This document shows positions 25,123 through 34,402 of a DNA stretch of 64,000 nt, piece by piece. The DNA lies in NCBI GenBank assembly GCA_002482965.1, contig DLGZ01000032.1:1-64000 (forward strand), given 5' to 3'. Origin of the DNA: Verrucomicrobiaceae bacterium UBA7681. Lineage in GTDB: Bacteria; Verrucomicrobiota; Verrucomicrobiia; Verrucomicrobiales; Verrucomicrobiaceae. Each line of letters starts with the position of its first letter. Positions within the stretch are counted from its first letter, which is position 1. The translations under genes were made by a program, and so were the position numbers. The notes under the pieces were generated by a model, which saw only the letters and a list, made by a program, of their open reading frames with translations, did not search any database and had not been told where the DNA came from.

Positions 25123-25482
25123 TCAGTTCAGGCTCTGAGGCGTTGCACCGCCCCTAACCCTCTCTACGGTGCATGATACCGGCAGCCAATCCATTCTGGA
25201 TGAACACCCATAGGAATAAGACTTCCGTTTATATTTATTTATATTTTACCTGAATATACCTTCAGAAATCAACTTGCCTGGAACTGAGATTGATATAAAC
25301 AAAGCCCCCATCGGCATAGGGTTTCAAAACAGAACTCTGCGCGACTGTGTCCGGCATCATGAGCGACTTGGTTTTAACCCAAGCCGAATGGTCCGCTGCA
25401 CAAGAAGGCAGTCTTGAGGAAGGAAAAAAGAACCAGTCATGCCTCTTAGGCAGCCATACGCCCCCATTTCACCCCCAATTTC
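25123..25482. other. AT-rich leader before the first autotransporter
   Basis: The 360 bp include an AT-rich run at about 25228-25258 (TTTATATTTATTTATATTTT), which probably marks the promoter zone for the autotransporter. An ORF starting near 25347 overlaps the autotransporter start and is a shadow. I see no defined operator or hairpin here. Confidence 0.4.
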
Positions 25483-28400
25483 ATGTCCCTAACGTCCCAC
25501 CACCCCCGCCTGCCCACCTTCATCCTCGGCTGCCTGACAGCCGCCCTGCTAGCCACCCCGCTCGCTGCTCAGGTGCAGATCGACTACACCAACGGCCAGA
25601 CCGATGCGACGGGCTACGACACCTCCGCGCCGAATGACCCCACCACGCTCAGCATCCTCTCCGGCACCGCCACGCAGAGCGGCGTGCTCAGCGGCACGGG
25701 CCAGGTCATCAAGGCGGGCGCAGGCACGCTGATTCTTTCCGGCCTCAACACCTACACCAACGACACCTTCATACGCGATGGCACCCTTCAGGTGGTGGCA
25801 GGGGCCAGCTTCTCCCAATTGAATGCCAGCCTCTTCGTTGCCGACCAGTCCGGGGACGTCGCCCGGCTTCTCATCAGCGGCGGCACCGTCGGTTTCGGCT
25901 TCGGCGGCGGAGATTTTAACTACATAGGCAACCAGGCAGGAAGCAGCGGCACGGTGGATGTGACCGGAGGCAGCTGGACCTACGGCTCAGCTCTCCGCGT
26001 CGGCAATGATGGCACCGGCGTGCTGAACCTCTCTGGCGGCAGCGGTGGCAGTGCGAACGGCGGCGCCGGAGCCGGCCAACTCCTTCTTGGCTACAACGGG
26101 GGCGGCAGCGGCACGGCGAATGTGAGCGGCGGGACCTGGGTAAACGGCACTCTTCATGTCGGCTATTCCGGTACCGGGCTGCTAAACATTTCCGGCGGCA
26201 GCCTCAGCAACAGCTACAGCTATGTCGGCAGCCAATCCGGCAGCAGCGGCACCGTAAATGTGAGCGGCGGAACCTGGACCAGCGGCGGCGCTTTTGCCGT
26301 CGGCAACTATGGCACCGGAGTCTTGAACCTGACCGGCGGCACTGTCGACGCCAGCGGCACGTATAACTTTATTGGCGAAAAAACTGGCAGCAGTGGCACG
26401 ATGAATGTGAGCGGTGGGACGTGGAACACTTCCACAGTTTACCTCGGCCATGGCGGCACAGGGGTGGTGAACCTCACAGACACTGGCATCATCACCGTCG
26501 ACTCTGGCAACGGCACGCTCAACCTGGGGGTGAGCAGCGGCAGCAGCGGCACGCTCAACATCGGCACCGGCGGCGCGGCGGGCACGCTGAATGCGGCCAG
26601 CATCTACGGTGGCAGCGGCACCGCCGTGGTGAATTTCAACCACACTGGCAGCTTAAACTTCACCCCCACTCTGGATGGCAGCCTGAGTGTGAACCACATC
26701 GGCCCCGGCACCACCACCCTCACCAAGGCAAACACTTACACCGGCACGACTTCCGTGCTCGGCGGCACGCTGGAGCTGGGCTTTGGCACTGTGACGGCGA
26801 ACATTATCTCCAGCAGCTCCGCCCTGACCCTCGGCGGTGGCACGCTCCGCCTCACTGGGGCGGGCACTCAGACCCTGAACGGACTCACCACCCTGGCTGG
26901 CACTGCCAGCCGCATTGTGCTCGGCTCCAATTCGACCCTGGACCTGGGCGCACTCACCTCTGCAGGCAGCGGCTCCTCACTGAACTTCAATACCGCCGCC
27001 GGTGGCGCGGATGGAGACACCGTGGGCAGCGGCGTCGTCCTGCTCTCCGGCCAGACCGCCGGCAGCTCCATCAACACCGCTTTCACCGTCACCGACTCCA
27101 CCGGCTTTGGCCTGGCCACCGTCAATGCCAGCAATCAAATCATCCGCCTCACCACCAGCGACCTCCTGCCCGCCAGCGGCGCAGACAGCGGCACGGACTA
27201 CCGCATCGACAACAACAGCGGCGGCAGCACCGCCGCTGGCAGTTCCTCCCTCATCGTCACTGACTCCCAGACTGCCCACAGCATCACCGTGGACACCACC
27301 CAAGCCTATGGCAGTCTGACCTTAAATTCCGGTGTGGTGCTCAGCACGGATGTGTGGAATTTCGGCGGCCACAACGGCAACCCCTTTGAAATCATCAGCG
27401 ACGGCTTAGGCGCAGGCCTTCAAGCCGCCACCGCCGGCGGCATGCTGCAGATCAACAACTTCAACGACAGCGTTCTGTTCATCTCCGCCCCCATTCTGGA
27501 CAATGGCGGCAGCGGCCTCCAGGTGGCAGGGACAGGCGTGATATACCTCAGCGGTGAAAACACCTACACCGGGGACACCCTGATCACCGGCGGAGCCCTG
27601 GCGGTGAACACCACCGGCTCCATCAGCAGCAACGGCAGGACAACCGTCGGCAGCCAGACGGGTGACAACGCTGCGCTTTCCATCTTCGGTTCCATGACCA
27701 ACGCCGACGCCGTGCTCGGCGACGCCGCTGGTGCGAGCGGCAGCGCACTTGTTGATCAAAATGCGAGTTGGTACAACAACCTCGACCTCACCGTCGGCAG
27801 ATCCGGCACCGGCGTTCTCAACATCACTGCGGGCTATGTGGAAAGCTCCCACGGTCATATCGGCGTCAATGCCGGATCCAGGGGCACCGTGACCGTGAGC
27901 AATAGCGGAGCGTGGGCCATCTACGGCGATCTTGACATCGGCCAGCGCGGCACCGGCGTGCTGAACATCGCGGACTTCGGCATTGTCGCGGTGGCCGACG
28001 GGCATGGCCCCGTCACACTCGGCGCACAGGGCACGCTGAACATCGGCATGGGCGGAAGCCTCGGCCTTTTGATTGCGGAAACAGTGTCCGGCGTCAGTGG
28101 CGCAGTGGTGAACTATAACTACAACTTGTTCAACCCAAGCCTCCCCTACAACCCGGTGCTGACCGGAGATCTTGCGGTGAACAAGCTCGGCAGCGGTTAC
28201 CTCACTTTCGACCAACAGAACACCTACACCGGCAGGACCACCGTGAACGGCGGCACGCTTGACCTCGATTTCACCGATGTCACGACCGACATCATTTCCA
28301 GAAGCTCCGCCCTCACCCTCGGTGGCGGCATATTGAATCTTTACTCTCCAGCCAGCGGCAGCAGCCAGACGCTGAACGGCCTCACCACCACCGCAGGCAC

Positions 28401-31400
28401 CGGCAGCCAGATCTATCTCAGCCCTGATGTGACTCTGGACCTCGGCGCGCTCACCTCCGCAGGCAGCGGCTCCGCACTGAACTTCGACCTCTATGAGGGC
28501 GGCGCGGATGGTGCCACCGTCGGCACCGGCATCGTCCTGCTCTCCGGCCAGACCGCCGGCAGCGTCATCAATCCCGGCTTCACCGTCACCGACTCCACCG
28601 GCTTTGGCCTGGCCACGGTCAATGAGCTCAATCAAATCATCCGCCTCACCAGCACGGACCTCCTGCCAGACAGCGGCGCAATCGCTGGCACGGACTACCT
28701 CATCGACAACAACAGCGGCGGCAACCTTGACCCCGGCAGTTCCAGCCTGGAGATCACCGCCTCCCAGACGGCCCGCAGCATCACGGTGGACAGCACCCAA
28801 TCAACCGGTGTGCTCACACTGGATGCCGGCTCCGTCCTCAGCAGTGACGTGTGGAATTTCGGCGGAGATTACGACTATGAAATCACCGGCAGCGACTCCG
28901 GCGCAGGCATCACCACGGCCACCGCAGGCGGCATGCTCCAGATCAACAACTTCAACTACGACGGTATCGTGACCATCTCCGCCCCCATCCTGGACAATGG
29001 CGGCAGCGGCCTCCGTGTCGCTGGCCCGGATAGCCTCACCATCCTCACTGGCACGGACACCTACACCGGTGAAACCATCATCAACAGCGGCACCCTCTTC
29101 ATCAATGGGGACCACACCGCCGCGACCGGCGAAATCATCGTGCAATCCTCCGCCGAGCTGGCAGGCATTGGCCAGATCGGCAGCAACATCCACGTGCTGA
29201 ATGGCGGCATCCTGACCCCGGGAACGATCAATGATCTGGGCACCCTCACCGGCACCACCGCCACCTTTGACACGAACAGCATCTTTCACGTGCTGGGCGG
29301 CGGCGACACCCTGAGCACGCTGCACCTCAGCGGCGCTGTCACCATCGCCTCCGGCGCACTCCTTTACATCGACACCTACGACAGTCTCACCCAGAGAAGC
29401 TACACCCTCATGACCGCTGATGGCGGTGGCCTGGACGGCAGCAATCCCTTCACACTGGGCCTCTATGGACTGCCCGACAACTACCGCCTCGAATATGACG
29501 GCACCACGTTGAAACTGGTCTACACCCTGCCCATCACCGCCTTCTGGACCGGCAACGTTGACAGCAACTGGTCCACCCTCAGTTCCGGCACCAGCAACTG
29601 GTCCACCGCTGTGGACGGCGTCACCGACACCGCCTCACTGCCCGGTGCCCTCACGGACGTGACCTTCTCCGCCACCGGCGTGGGCAGCACCCAGACCAAT
29701 CTGGACGTGGACACCACCATCTATAGCCTCACCATCGAGAACGACACCGGCATCTCCACCACAGGAACACAAACCCTCACGGTGAACAATTCCACGGCGG
29801 TCAACGCCCTGCTTGCCATCAACAGCGGCGTGACCCTCATCGGCAAAGGCGACCTCACCGTCGCCACCACAGGCACCTTGGCCGGATCTGGCGCTGTGGA
29901 GATGGCGCTGAACCGCTCCATCCTCGTCAATGGTGCCATCAGCGTTGGCGATCCCACCGCCCTTCCCGGCGCGCAGGTGCTTTCCCTCACCACCTCCGGC
30001 ACGGGAGCCATCGTCATGGGCGCAGACAGCGTCATCCTGGTCAATCTCTACACGGGCGCAGGCCTTGGGGACAACACCGGCATCTCCACCGCCGCAGATC
30101 AGCTCAGCCTTCACGGCACCCTCAATGCCACCGCCGGCGGCACCCTTGTCATCGGCAATCACCTCGTCACGCCCGTCTTTGCAGGCGGCGATCAATGGAA
30201 AGTCATCGACCTCAACAGCGGCGCAGGCACCATCACCGGCCAGCTTGCCGTCAACGACAGCGCCCTCGGCCTCGCCACCGGCTTCGTTGGCAGCTTTGAC
30301 CAGACCACCGGCATCTACTCCATCGCCGATATCCGCCCTGAACTCACCGCCTACAGCAGCGGCCTCGCCATGGCCAATGCCGAAGGCCAGGCCATCATCT
30401 CCGGGGTGCAGACCGCGCTCAATGACGTGAACAACCACCTCTTCAATCTCCACAGCGGGGGCGGTGAGGAGGAAGAGGAATCCGACGGCAGCATCTCCGC
30501 CTCGCTCGACTACGGCGTCGTGGTGGGTCAAGGAGACGGCTCCGAAGACAAAAACCCCATCGCCAAGCGCATCAAACGCAGCCGCCAGTGGGAAGTCTTC
30601 ACCACCGTGAACTACGGCAACGTGAAGCTCAATCCCATCAGCAGCCAGTCCGGCGTGCAGATCGACTCCTGGGCCTCCAGCGTCGGCATTGAGCGCCACC
30701 TCTCCCGCGGACTCACCCTCGGCTTTGCCGCCACCTTCCTGCAGAGCACCCAGACCTACACCGGCGGCCTCGGCAAGGTGGACCTCGAAGGCCCGATGTT
30801 GTCAGCTTACGTCTCCTACGTTCACAAAAGCTTCTGGGGCAGCCTGCTCTATTCCTTTGGTGCCTTCGATCTCGACTCCCAGCGCAATCCCGGCCTCGGC
30901 CTCCCCAGCGCCTCCGGTGGCACCAGCGCCTACACGAATGCCATCCAGTACAACACCGGCTGGAACTTCCGCTTCCAGAACAACACCCTCGTCACCGGCC
31001 CCTTCGTCGGCATCGACTACCTCCACGGCAGCGTGGACGCCTACAGCGAAACGGGCGGTGGTCTCGGCGCACTGCGCTACGGCAGGCAGACCTTCGAATC
31101 CCTCGTCACCCGCGTCGGCTGGTCCACCTCCAAAAAATTCGACACCGACTGGGCCACCATCACCCCGCAGTTCCGCCTCAGCTATGAGCGCCAAAACCTC
31201 AAAAACAACGGCACCAGCGTCAGCCTCATCAATGCCCCCTTCACCGCCGCTGGCGGCAATCAAACGCCCGGGCAGGATTACATGGTCATCGGCACCGGTG
31301 TGAACTTCCAGTTCACCCCCGACTTCAGCATGCTCCTCGGCTACCAGGTCCAGCTCTTCCGCAACAACATGGAAGCCCACTTCGGCAGCGTCCGCTTCGG

Positions 31401-31413
31401 CTACAAGTTCTAG
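25483..31413 (+). CDS. Giant autotransporter with PATR repeats (type Va secretion)
   Basis: The 1976-residue protein has a signal peptide (residues 1-30, ending LLATPLAAQ). The passenger is a predicted beta-helix: many Gly/Ser/Thr repeats of the form SGTVNVSGGTW...VGNYGTGVLNLTGG (about 130-380) and at least four autotransporter-associated strand repeats with NTYTG (GAGTLILSGLNTYTN, TTLTKANTYTG, YLSGENTYTG, LTFDQQNTYTG). A 276-residue block is duplicated inside the passenger. After an acidic linker (EEEEESDGS) comes a C-terminal beta-barrel of about 285 residues ending in FGYKF, the terminal Phe being the BAM-recognition signature. It should be displayed on, or released from, the outer membrane. 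A paralogous barrel follows downstream. Confidence 0.93.
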   Translation: MSLTSHHPRLPTFILGCLTAALLATPLAAQVQIDYTNGQTDATGYDTSAPNDPTTLSILSGTATQSGVLSGTGQVIKAGAGTLILSGLNTYTNDTFIRDGTLQVVAGASFSQLNASLFVADQSGDVARLLISGGTVGFGFGGGDFNYIGNQAGSSGTVDVTGGSWTYGSALRVGNDGTGVLNLSGGSGGSANGGAGAGQLLLGYNGGGSGTANVSGGTWVNGTLHVGYSGTGLLNISGGSLSNSYSYVGSQSGSSGTVNVSGGTWTSGGAFAVGNYGTGVLNLTGGTVDASGTYNFIGEKTGSSGTMNVSGGTWNTSTVYLGHGGTGVVNLTDTGIITVDSGNGTLNLGVSSGSSGTLNIGTGGAAGTLNAASIYGGSGTAVVNFNHTGSLNFTPTLDGSLSVNHIGPGTTTLTKANTYTGTTSVLGGTLELGFGTVTANIISSSSALTLGGGTLRLTGAGTQTLNGLTTLAGTASRIVLGSNSTLDLGALTSAGSGSSLNFNTAAGGADGDTVGSGVVLLSGQTAGSSINTAFTVTDSTGFGLATVNASNQIIRLTTSDLLPASGADSGTDYRIDNNSGGSTAAGSSSLIVTDSQTAHSITVDTTQAYGSLTLNSGVVLSTDVWNFGGHNGNPFEIISDGLGAGLQAATAGGMLQINNFNDSVLFISAPILDNGGSGLQVAGTGVIYLSGENTYTGDTLITGGALAVNTTGSISSNGRTTVGSQTGDNAALSIFGSMTNADAVLGDAAGASGSALVDQNASWYNNLDLTVGRSGTGVLNITAGYVESSHGHIGVNAGSRGTVTVSNSGAWAIYGDLDIGQRGTGVLNIADFGIVAVADGHGPVTLGAQGTLNIGMGGSLGLLIAETVSGVSGAVVNYNYNLFNPSLPYNPVLTGDLAVNKLGSGYLTFDQQNTYTGRTTVNGGTLDLDFTDVTTDIISRSSALTLGGGILNLYSPASGSSQTLNGLTTTAGTGSQIYLSPDVTLDLGALTSAGSGSALNFDLYEGGADGATVGTGIVLLSGQTAGSVINPGFTVTDSTGFGLATVNELNQIIRLTSTDLLPDSGAIAGTDYLIDNNSGGNLDPGSSSLEITASQTARSITVDSTQSTGVLTLDAGSVLSSDVWNFGGDYDYEITGSDSGAGITTATAGGMLQINNFNYDGIVTISAPILDNGGSGLRVAGPDSLTILTGTDTYTGETIINSGTLFINGDHTAATGEIIVQSSAELAGIGQIGSNIHVLNGGILTPGTINDLGTLTGTTATFDTNSIFHVLGGGDTLSTLHLSGAVTIASGALLYIDTYDSLTQRSYTLMTADGGGLDGSNPFTLGLYGLPDNYRLEYDGTTLKLVYTLPITAFWTGNVDSNWSTLSSGTSNWSTAVDGVTDTASLPGALTDVTFSATGVGSTQTNLDVDTTIYSLTIENDTGISTTGTQTLTVNNSTAVNALLAINSGVTLIGKGDLTVATTGTLAGSGAVEMALNRSILVNGAISVGDPTALPGAQVLSLTTSGTGAIVMGADSVILVNLYTGAGLGDNTGISTAADQLSLHGTLNATAGGTLVIGNHLVTPVFAGGDQWKVIDLNSGAGTITGQLAVNDSALGLATGFVGSFDQTTGIYSIADIRPELTAYSSGLAMANAEGQAIISGVQTALNDVNNHLFNLHSGGGEEEEESDGSISASLDYGVVVGQGDGSEDKNPIAKRIKRSRQWEVFTTVNYGNVKLNPISSQSGVQIDSWASSVGIERHLSRGLTLGFAATFLQSTQTYTGGLGKVDLEGPMLSAYVSYVHKSFWGSLLYSFGAFDLDSQRNPGLGLPSASGGTSAYTNAIQYNTGWNFRFQNNTLVTGPFVGIDYLHGSVDAYSETGGGLGALRYGRQTFESLVTRVGWSTSKKFDTDWATITPQFRLSYERQNLKNNGTSVSLINAPFTAAGGNQTPGQDYMVIGTGVNFQFTPDFSMLLGYQVQLFRNNMEAHFGSVRFGYKF
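26731..29055 (+). repeat. Two-copy internal duplication in the autotransporter passenger
   Basis: Unit 1 (26731-27558, 276 codons) and unit 2 (28219-29055, 279 codons) share the same order of segments, including VLLSGQTAGS, FTVTDSTGFGLATVN, NQIIRLT, the IDNNSGG block and the DVWNFGG block. They are separated by about 660 bp of unrelated passenger repeats (27559-28218). Confidence 0.8.
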
Positions 31414-31436
31414 GAGCCGATCAACGCTTATCGATC

Positions 31437-31466
31437 AAGGCGGTGCCGCAAGGCATCGCCTTTTTT
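31437..31466 (+). terminator. Rho-independent terminator of the first autotransporter
   Basis: AAGGCGGTGCC and GGCATCGCCTT pair over 11 bp with one G-T pair around a GCAA tetraloop, followed by TTTTTT. It begins 23 bp after the stop codon. Confidence 0.88.
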
Positions 31467-31741
31467 GTGTCAATCCACCCACCCCCTTTTAATATTTAGG
31501 AAAATAATCCCAAATAATCATAATGACCAAGTGAAGTCTTTATTTCTTGCCAAAGCTTTTTGTCGCGTTTAACACGACACCGCTTAGTCGGCAGATGACT
31601 GCCATTTAAAGTCTCGGGAGCACTCCTGCCGCCCGCTTCAGAGCTGAACATGAACTCAGAGTCAGCTCAGGACCCCTCCCCATTCCCACGGGGGTGGCTC
31701 GTGCTGACCTACCAACTCGACCTGAACAAGGCATCGCACGA
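31467..31741. promoter_or_regulatory. Leader region of the second autotransporter
   Basis: This 275-bp gap is AT-rich at 31490-31560 and holds an inverted repeat TGTCG...CGACA at 31561-31579. A promoter is expected here because a strong terminator precedes it, but no consensus boxes could be fixed. Confidence 0.35.
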
Positions 31742-33376
31742 ATGAAAACGCTCCTCAAGACAGCCCTCCTCCTCGCCCTGACCGCTGGCTCTGCCTCCGC
31801 TCAGTTGATCAATCCCGGATTTGAAACAGGAGACCTCACCGGGTGGAACAACCTCGGCGGCAATGCCTCCATCGTCGGCACCGGCGCCAACATCATTGGC
31901 AACTTCCAGACTTTGATTTCAAACGAACACGGCACCTCCCTCAATGTTCTTGCTCCAGTGGAGCTCTCCTTGGGCCTCACCGCCGGCAGCCTTTCAGGCT
32001 TTCCCCTGGGTTCAACCGTCACAGATGCATCCTTCCTTTATCAATCCTTCACCGGCTATGCCAACGAAGTCATTACCATCCATTCGTTTTTCAACAACAC
32101 CGATGGTGGCCTTGATGGCGGCTTCGCCACGCTCACAGGTCCTGGCACCGATAACATCACCCTGGTAGGCTCAAGCGGGCTTCCAGGAGTCCAAACCACC
32201 ACCTTCACCCTGTCGACTTCTGGCACCTACATTCTGGGCCTGGGAACTGTGAATACCGCTGACGAAAGCGTCCCATCGAGCACCCTCTTTGATATCGTCG
32301 ATGACCTTTCGCGGCCTTCCGCAGAGATCTACGGCATCGCCTTCGCCAATACCGTAAATCAGGGCGTCCTCGCGGCGAGCCAGACCGCCACCAACGACGT
32401 CAACAACCACCTCTTCATGCTCCGCGCCGGCCTTGGTGAAGAAGACGCCAACGGCAGCCTCGCCTCCTCCATGGATGAAGGCGTCGTCACCGGTCAGGGA
32501 GACGGCCCCGGGAAAAACCCCATCGCCCAGCGCATCCAGCGCAGCCGCCAGTGGGAAGCCTTCGCCACCGTCAACTACGGCAACGTCAAGCTCAGCCCCA
32601 TCAGCAGCCAGGCCGGCGTGCAGATCGACTCCTGGGCCTCCGGCGTCGGCATCGAGCGCCATCTCGCCCCCGGCCTCACCCTCGGCTTCGCCTTCTCCTT
32701 CCTCCAGAGCCAGCAGAACTACACCGGTGGCCTCGGCAACGTGAACCTCGAAGGCCCCTCGCTCTCCACCTACCTCTCCTACGCACGCAAAAACGTCTGG
32801 GCCAGCCTCCTCTACTCCTTTGGCGACTACAACATGGGCACCTCCCGCAATCCCGGCTTCGGCTTCACCGGCGCCTCCGGCAGCACCACCGCCTACACCA
32901 ACTCCGTGCAGTTCAACACCGGGTACAACTTCCGATTCCAGGGCAACACCCTCGTCACTGGCCCCTTCATCGGTGCAGACTATCTCCACGGCTCCATCGA
33001 CGGCTACAGCGAAACCGGCGGCGGACTCGCAGCTCTCACCTTCGCCCGTCAAAGCTTTGACTCCCTCGTCACCCGCGTCGGCTGGTCTCTCTCCAAGAAG
33101 TTCGAAACCAACTGGGCAGTCATCACCCCGCAGGTGCGTGTCAGCTACGAGCGCCAGAACCTCAAGAACAACGGCACCAGCGTCAGCCTCATCAACGCCC
33201 CCTTCACCGCCGCCGGTGGCAATCAAACCCCAGGGCAGGACTATGTGGTCCTGGGTACCGGCGTGAACTTCCAGTTCACCCCCGACTTCAGCATGCTCCT
33301 CGGCTATCAGGTGCAGCTCTTCCGCAACAACATGGAAAGCCACTTCGGCAGCGTCCGCTTCGGCTACAAGTTCTAA
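31742..33376 (+). CDS. Short-passenger autotransporter, paralogue of the upstream barrel
   Basis: The 544-residue product starts MKTLLKTALLLALTAGSASA, a clear signal peptide. The passenger is short (about residues 21-215) and begins QLINPGFETGDLTGWNNLGG, a secreted jelly-roll-like start, with no PATR repeats. The barrel (about 265-544) closely parallels that of the upstream autotransporter, and the final 70 residues from YERQNLKNNG to FGYKF are nearly identical. The acidic linker is also related. An upstream in-frame start adds 16 residues before the signal peptide and is rejected. The passenger may be a binding domain exported by the same kind of barrel. Confidence 0.9.
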   Translation: MKTLLKTALLLALTAGSASAQLINPGFETGDLTGWNNLGGNASIVGTGANIIGNFQTLISNEHGTSLNVLAPVELSLGLTAGSLSGFPLGSTVTDASFLYQSFTGYANEVITIHSFFNNTDGGLDGGFATLTGPGTDNITLVGSSGLPGVQTTTFTLSTSGTYILGLGTVNTADESVPSSTLFDIVDDLSRPSAEIYGIAFANTVNQGVLAASQTATNDVNNHLFMLRAGLGEEDANGSLASSMDEGVVTGQGDGPGKNPIAQRIQRSRQWEAFATVNYGNVKLSPISSQAGVQIDSWASGVGIERHLAPGLTLGFAFSFLQSQQNYTGGLGNVNLEGPSLSTYLSYARKNVWASLLYSFGDYNMGTSRNPGFGFTGASGSTTAYTNSVQFNTGYNFRFQGNTLVTGPFIGADYLHGSIDGYSETGGGLAALTFARQSFDSLVTRVGWSLSKKFETNWAVITPQVRVSYERQNLKNNGTSVSLINAPFTAAGGNQTPGQDYVVLGTGVNFQFTPDFSMLLGYQVQLFRNNMESHFGSVRFGYKF

Positions 33377-33398
33377 GCCGCAGCGTCCCTCAAACATC

Positions 33399-33438
33399 AC
33401 CGCACGTCACCGCTCCATGCGTGTGGCGTGCGGTTTTT
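33399..33438 (+). terminator. Rho-independent terminator of the second autotransporter
   Basis: ACCGCACG and CGTGCGGT form an 8-bp stem around a 20-nt loop, followed by TTTTTCG, starting 22 bp after the stop codon. Confidence 0.75.
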
Positions 33439-33839
33439 CGTTTCCGGCACTTCAGCACCGCGCTTCTCAGCCCGCCTCCGATATGGACTGCGGTTGCGCA
33501 GTGAGGAACGAACGCAGCTGCCGCTTTCGACGTGCTGATCATCTCACGCGTACCACGGGTTATTCGAAGGCGGGAGCCGGTGAACTTCCGCCAGCCCGTC
33601 ACCCCACGCCCACCACAAGACGAACGAACGCGGCAGCCCCCCGCTGCCCCCCCAAAGACGCTCCGGGCGATGAACTCCATGATATATTCTACCATGACAT
33701 ACCTTAACTCACCCAGCACACTCACTTTCATCAGGGCTCATCCAAATTCACATTGCCCGCAGGATGGAGCGCTCAGAGTGAGAGATTGAAAATGAGGTCG
33801 AAGTCCACACGCAGAGTCCCCGCCCTTCTCCACCACTCC
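33439..33839. other. Non-coding interval between convergent gene blocks
   Basis: No ORF here has a recognisable domain or start signal. Several short frames rich in Arg, Pro and Ala run through it and look like GC-rich background. The + strand block ends before it and the - strand block begins after it. Confidence 0.4.
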
Positions 33840-34334
33840 TCACACCCTCACCAGACTCTCAATCTGCGCAGCCAGAAACGCATGGCCGCCCATCGCCAGT
33901 CTCAGCGCCCTGGCGGAGCTTCCCGCAGGTTCCTCCACCACCCGCAGCAGTCCTTCCCGCTCACGGGATTCACCGCGCAGTTGCACACGCACCGGCTTTC
34001 CGAGCGGCACGCCCCAGCGTTTCTCAAAGGCGCGTTTCTCATGTTCTGCCTCCTCCTTCCAGCGGGCAAAACCTTGGTCACTGGCATGAACGGGTAGCTG
34101 CGTGCTGCGGCGTCGTGCTTCTTCGGCGGCTTTCTCCGCCGCCATCTCGGACTTCCATGCGGAATAACCATCCGCTTCAGCCGCAGGCGCTGCCTGAAAG
34201 AGCTCCAGCCCCTCGGTGATCTCCGGCTTCACCCCACGCTCTGCCTCAGGCACCGCAAACCGGCCCGCCACGGCCCACGATCGCTCCGTAAAAAGCGGCA
34301 GCGCCGATGAGTCTTCACATTCGTCCTTCATCAT
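33840..34334 (-). CDS. Hypothetical charged protein, partner of the upstream ATPase
   Basis: The 164-residue product starts MMKDECEDSS; the longer frame uses a TTG and is less likely. The centre is highly charged and helical (GYSAWKSEMAAEKAAEEARRR, ARWKEEAEHEKRAFEKRWG). The C-terminal half contains VRVQLRGESREREGLLRVVEE and AMGGHAFLAAQIESLVRV. No family was recognised and there is no signal peptide. It starts 68 bp after the ATPase gene on the same strand with no terminator between, so the two probably form an operon and may act together. Confidence 0.65.
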   Translation of the reverse strand: MMKDECEDSSALPLFTERSWAVAGRFAVPEAERGVKPEITEGLELFQAAPAAEADGYSAWKSEMAAEKAAEEARRRSTQLPVHASDQGFARWKEEAEHEKRAFEKRWGVPLGKPVRVQLRGESREREGLLRVVEEPAGSSARALRLAMGGHAFLAAQIESLVRV

Positions 34335-34402
34335 CCCCGTTCTCTCTTCAAGAAACAACTGTCAACAATCGTCAACCACCGTAAACAACCGTCAACTCCT
34401 CC

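Noticed and set aside
26182..30699. Long open frames on the strand opposite the autotransporter (up to 464 codons).
   Set aside because: They are a by-product of the Gly/Ala/Thr-rich, high-GC coding strand and have no signal peptide, domain or start signals.
33377..33839. Reversal of gene direction near 33.5 kb as a possible replication terminus.
   Set aside because: One local polarity switch is not evidence; no dif-like site or matching skew change was identified.
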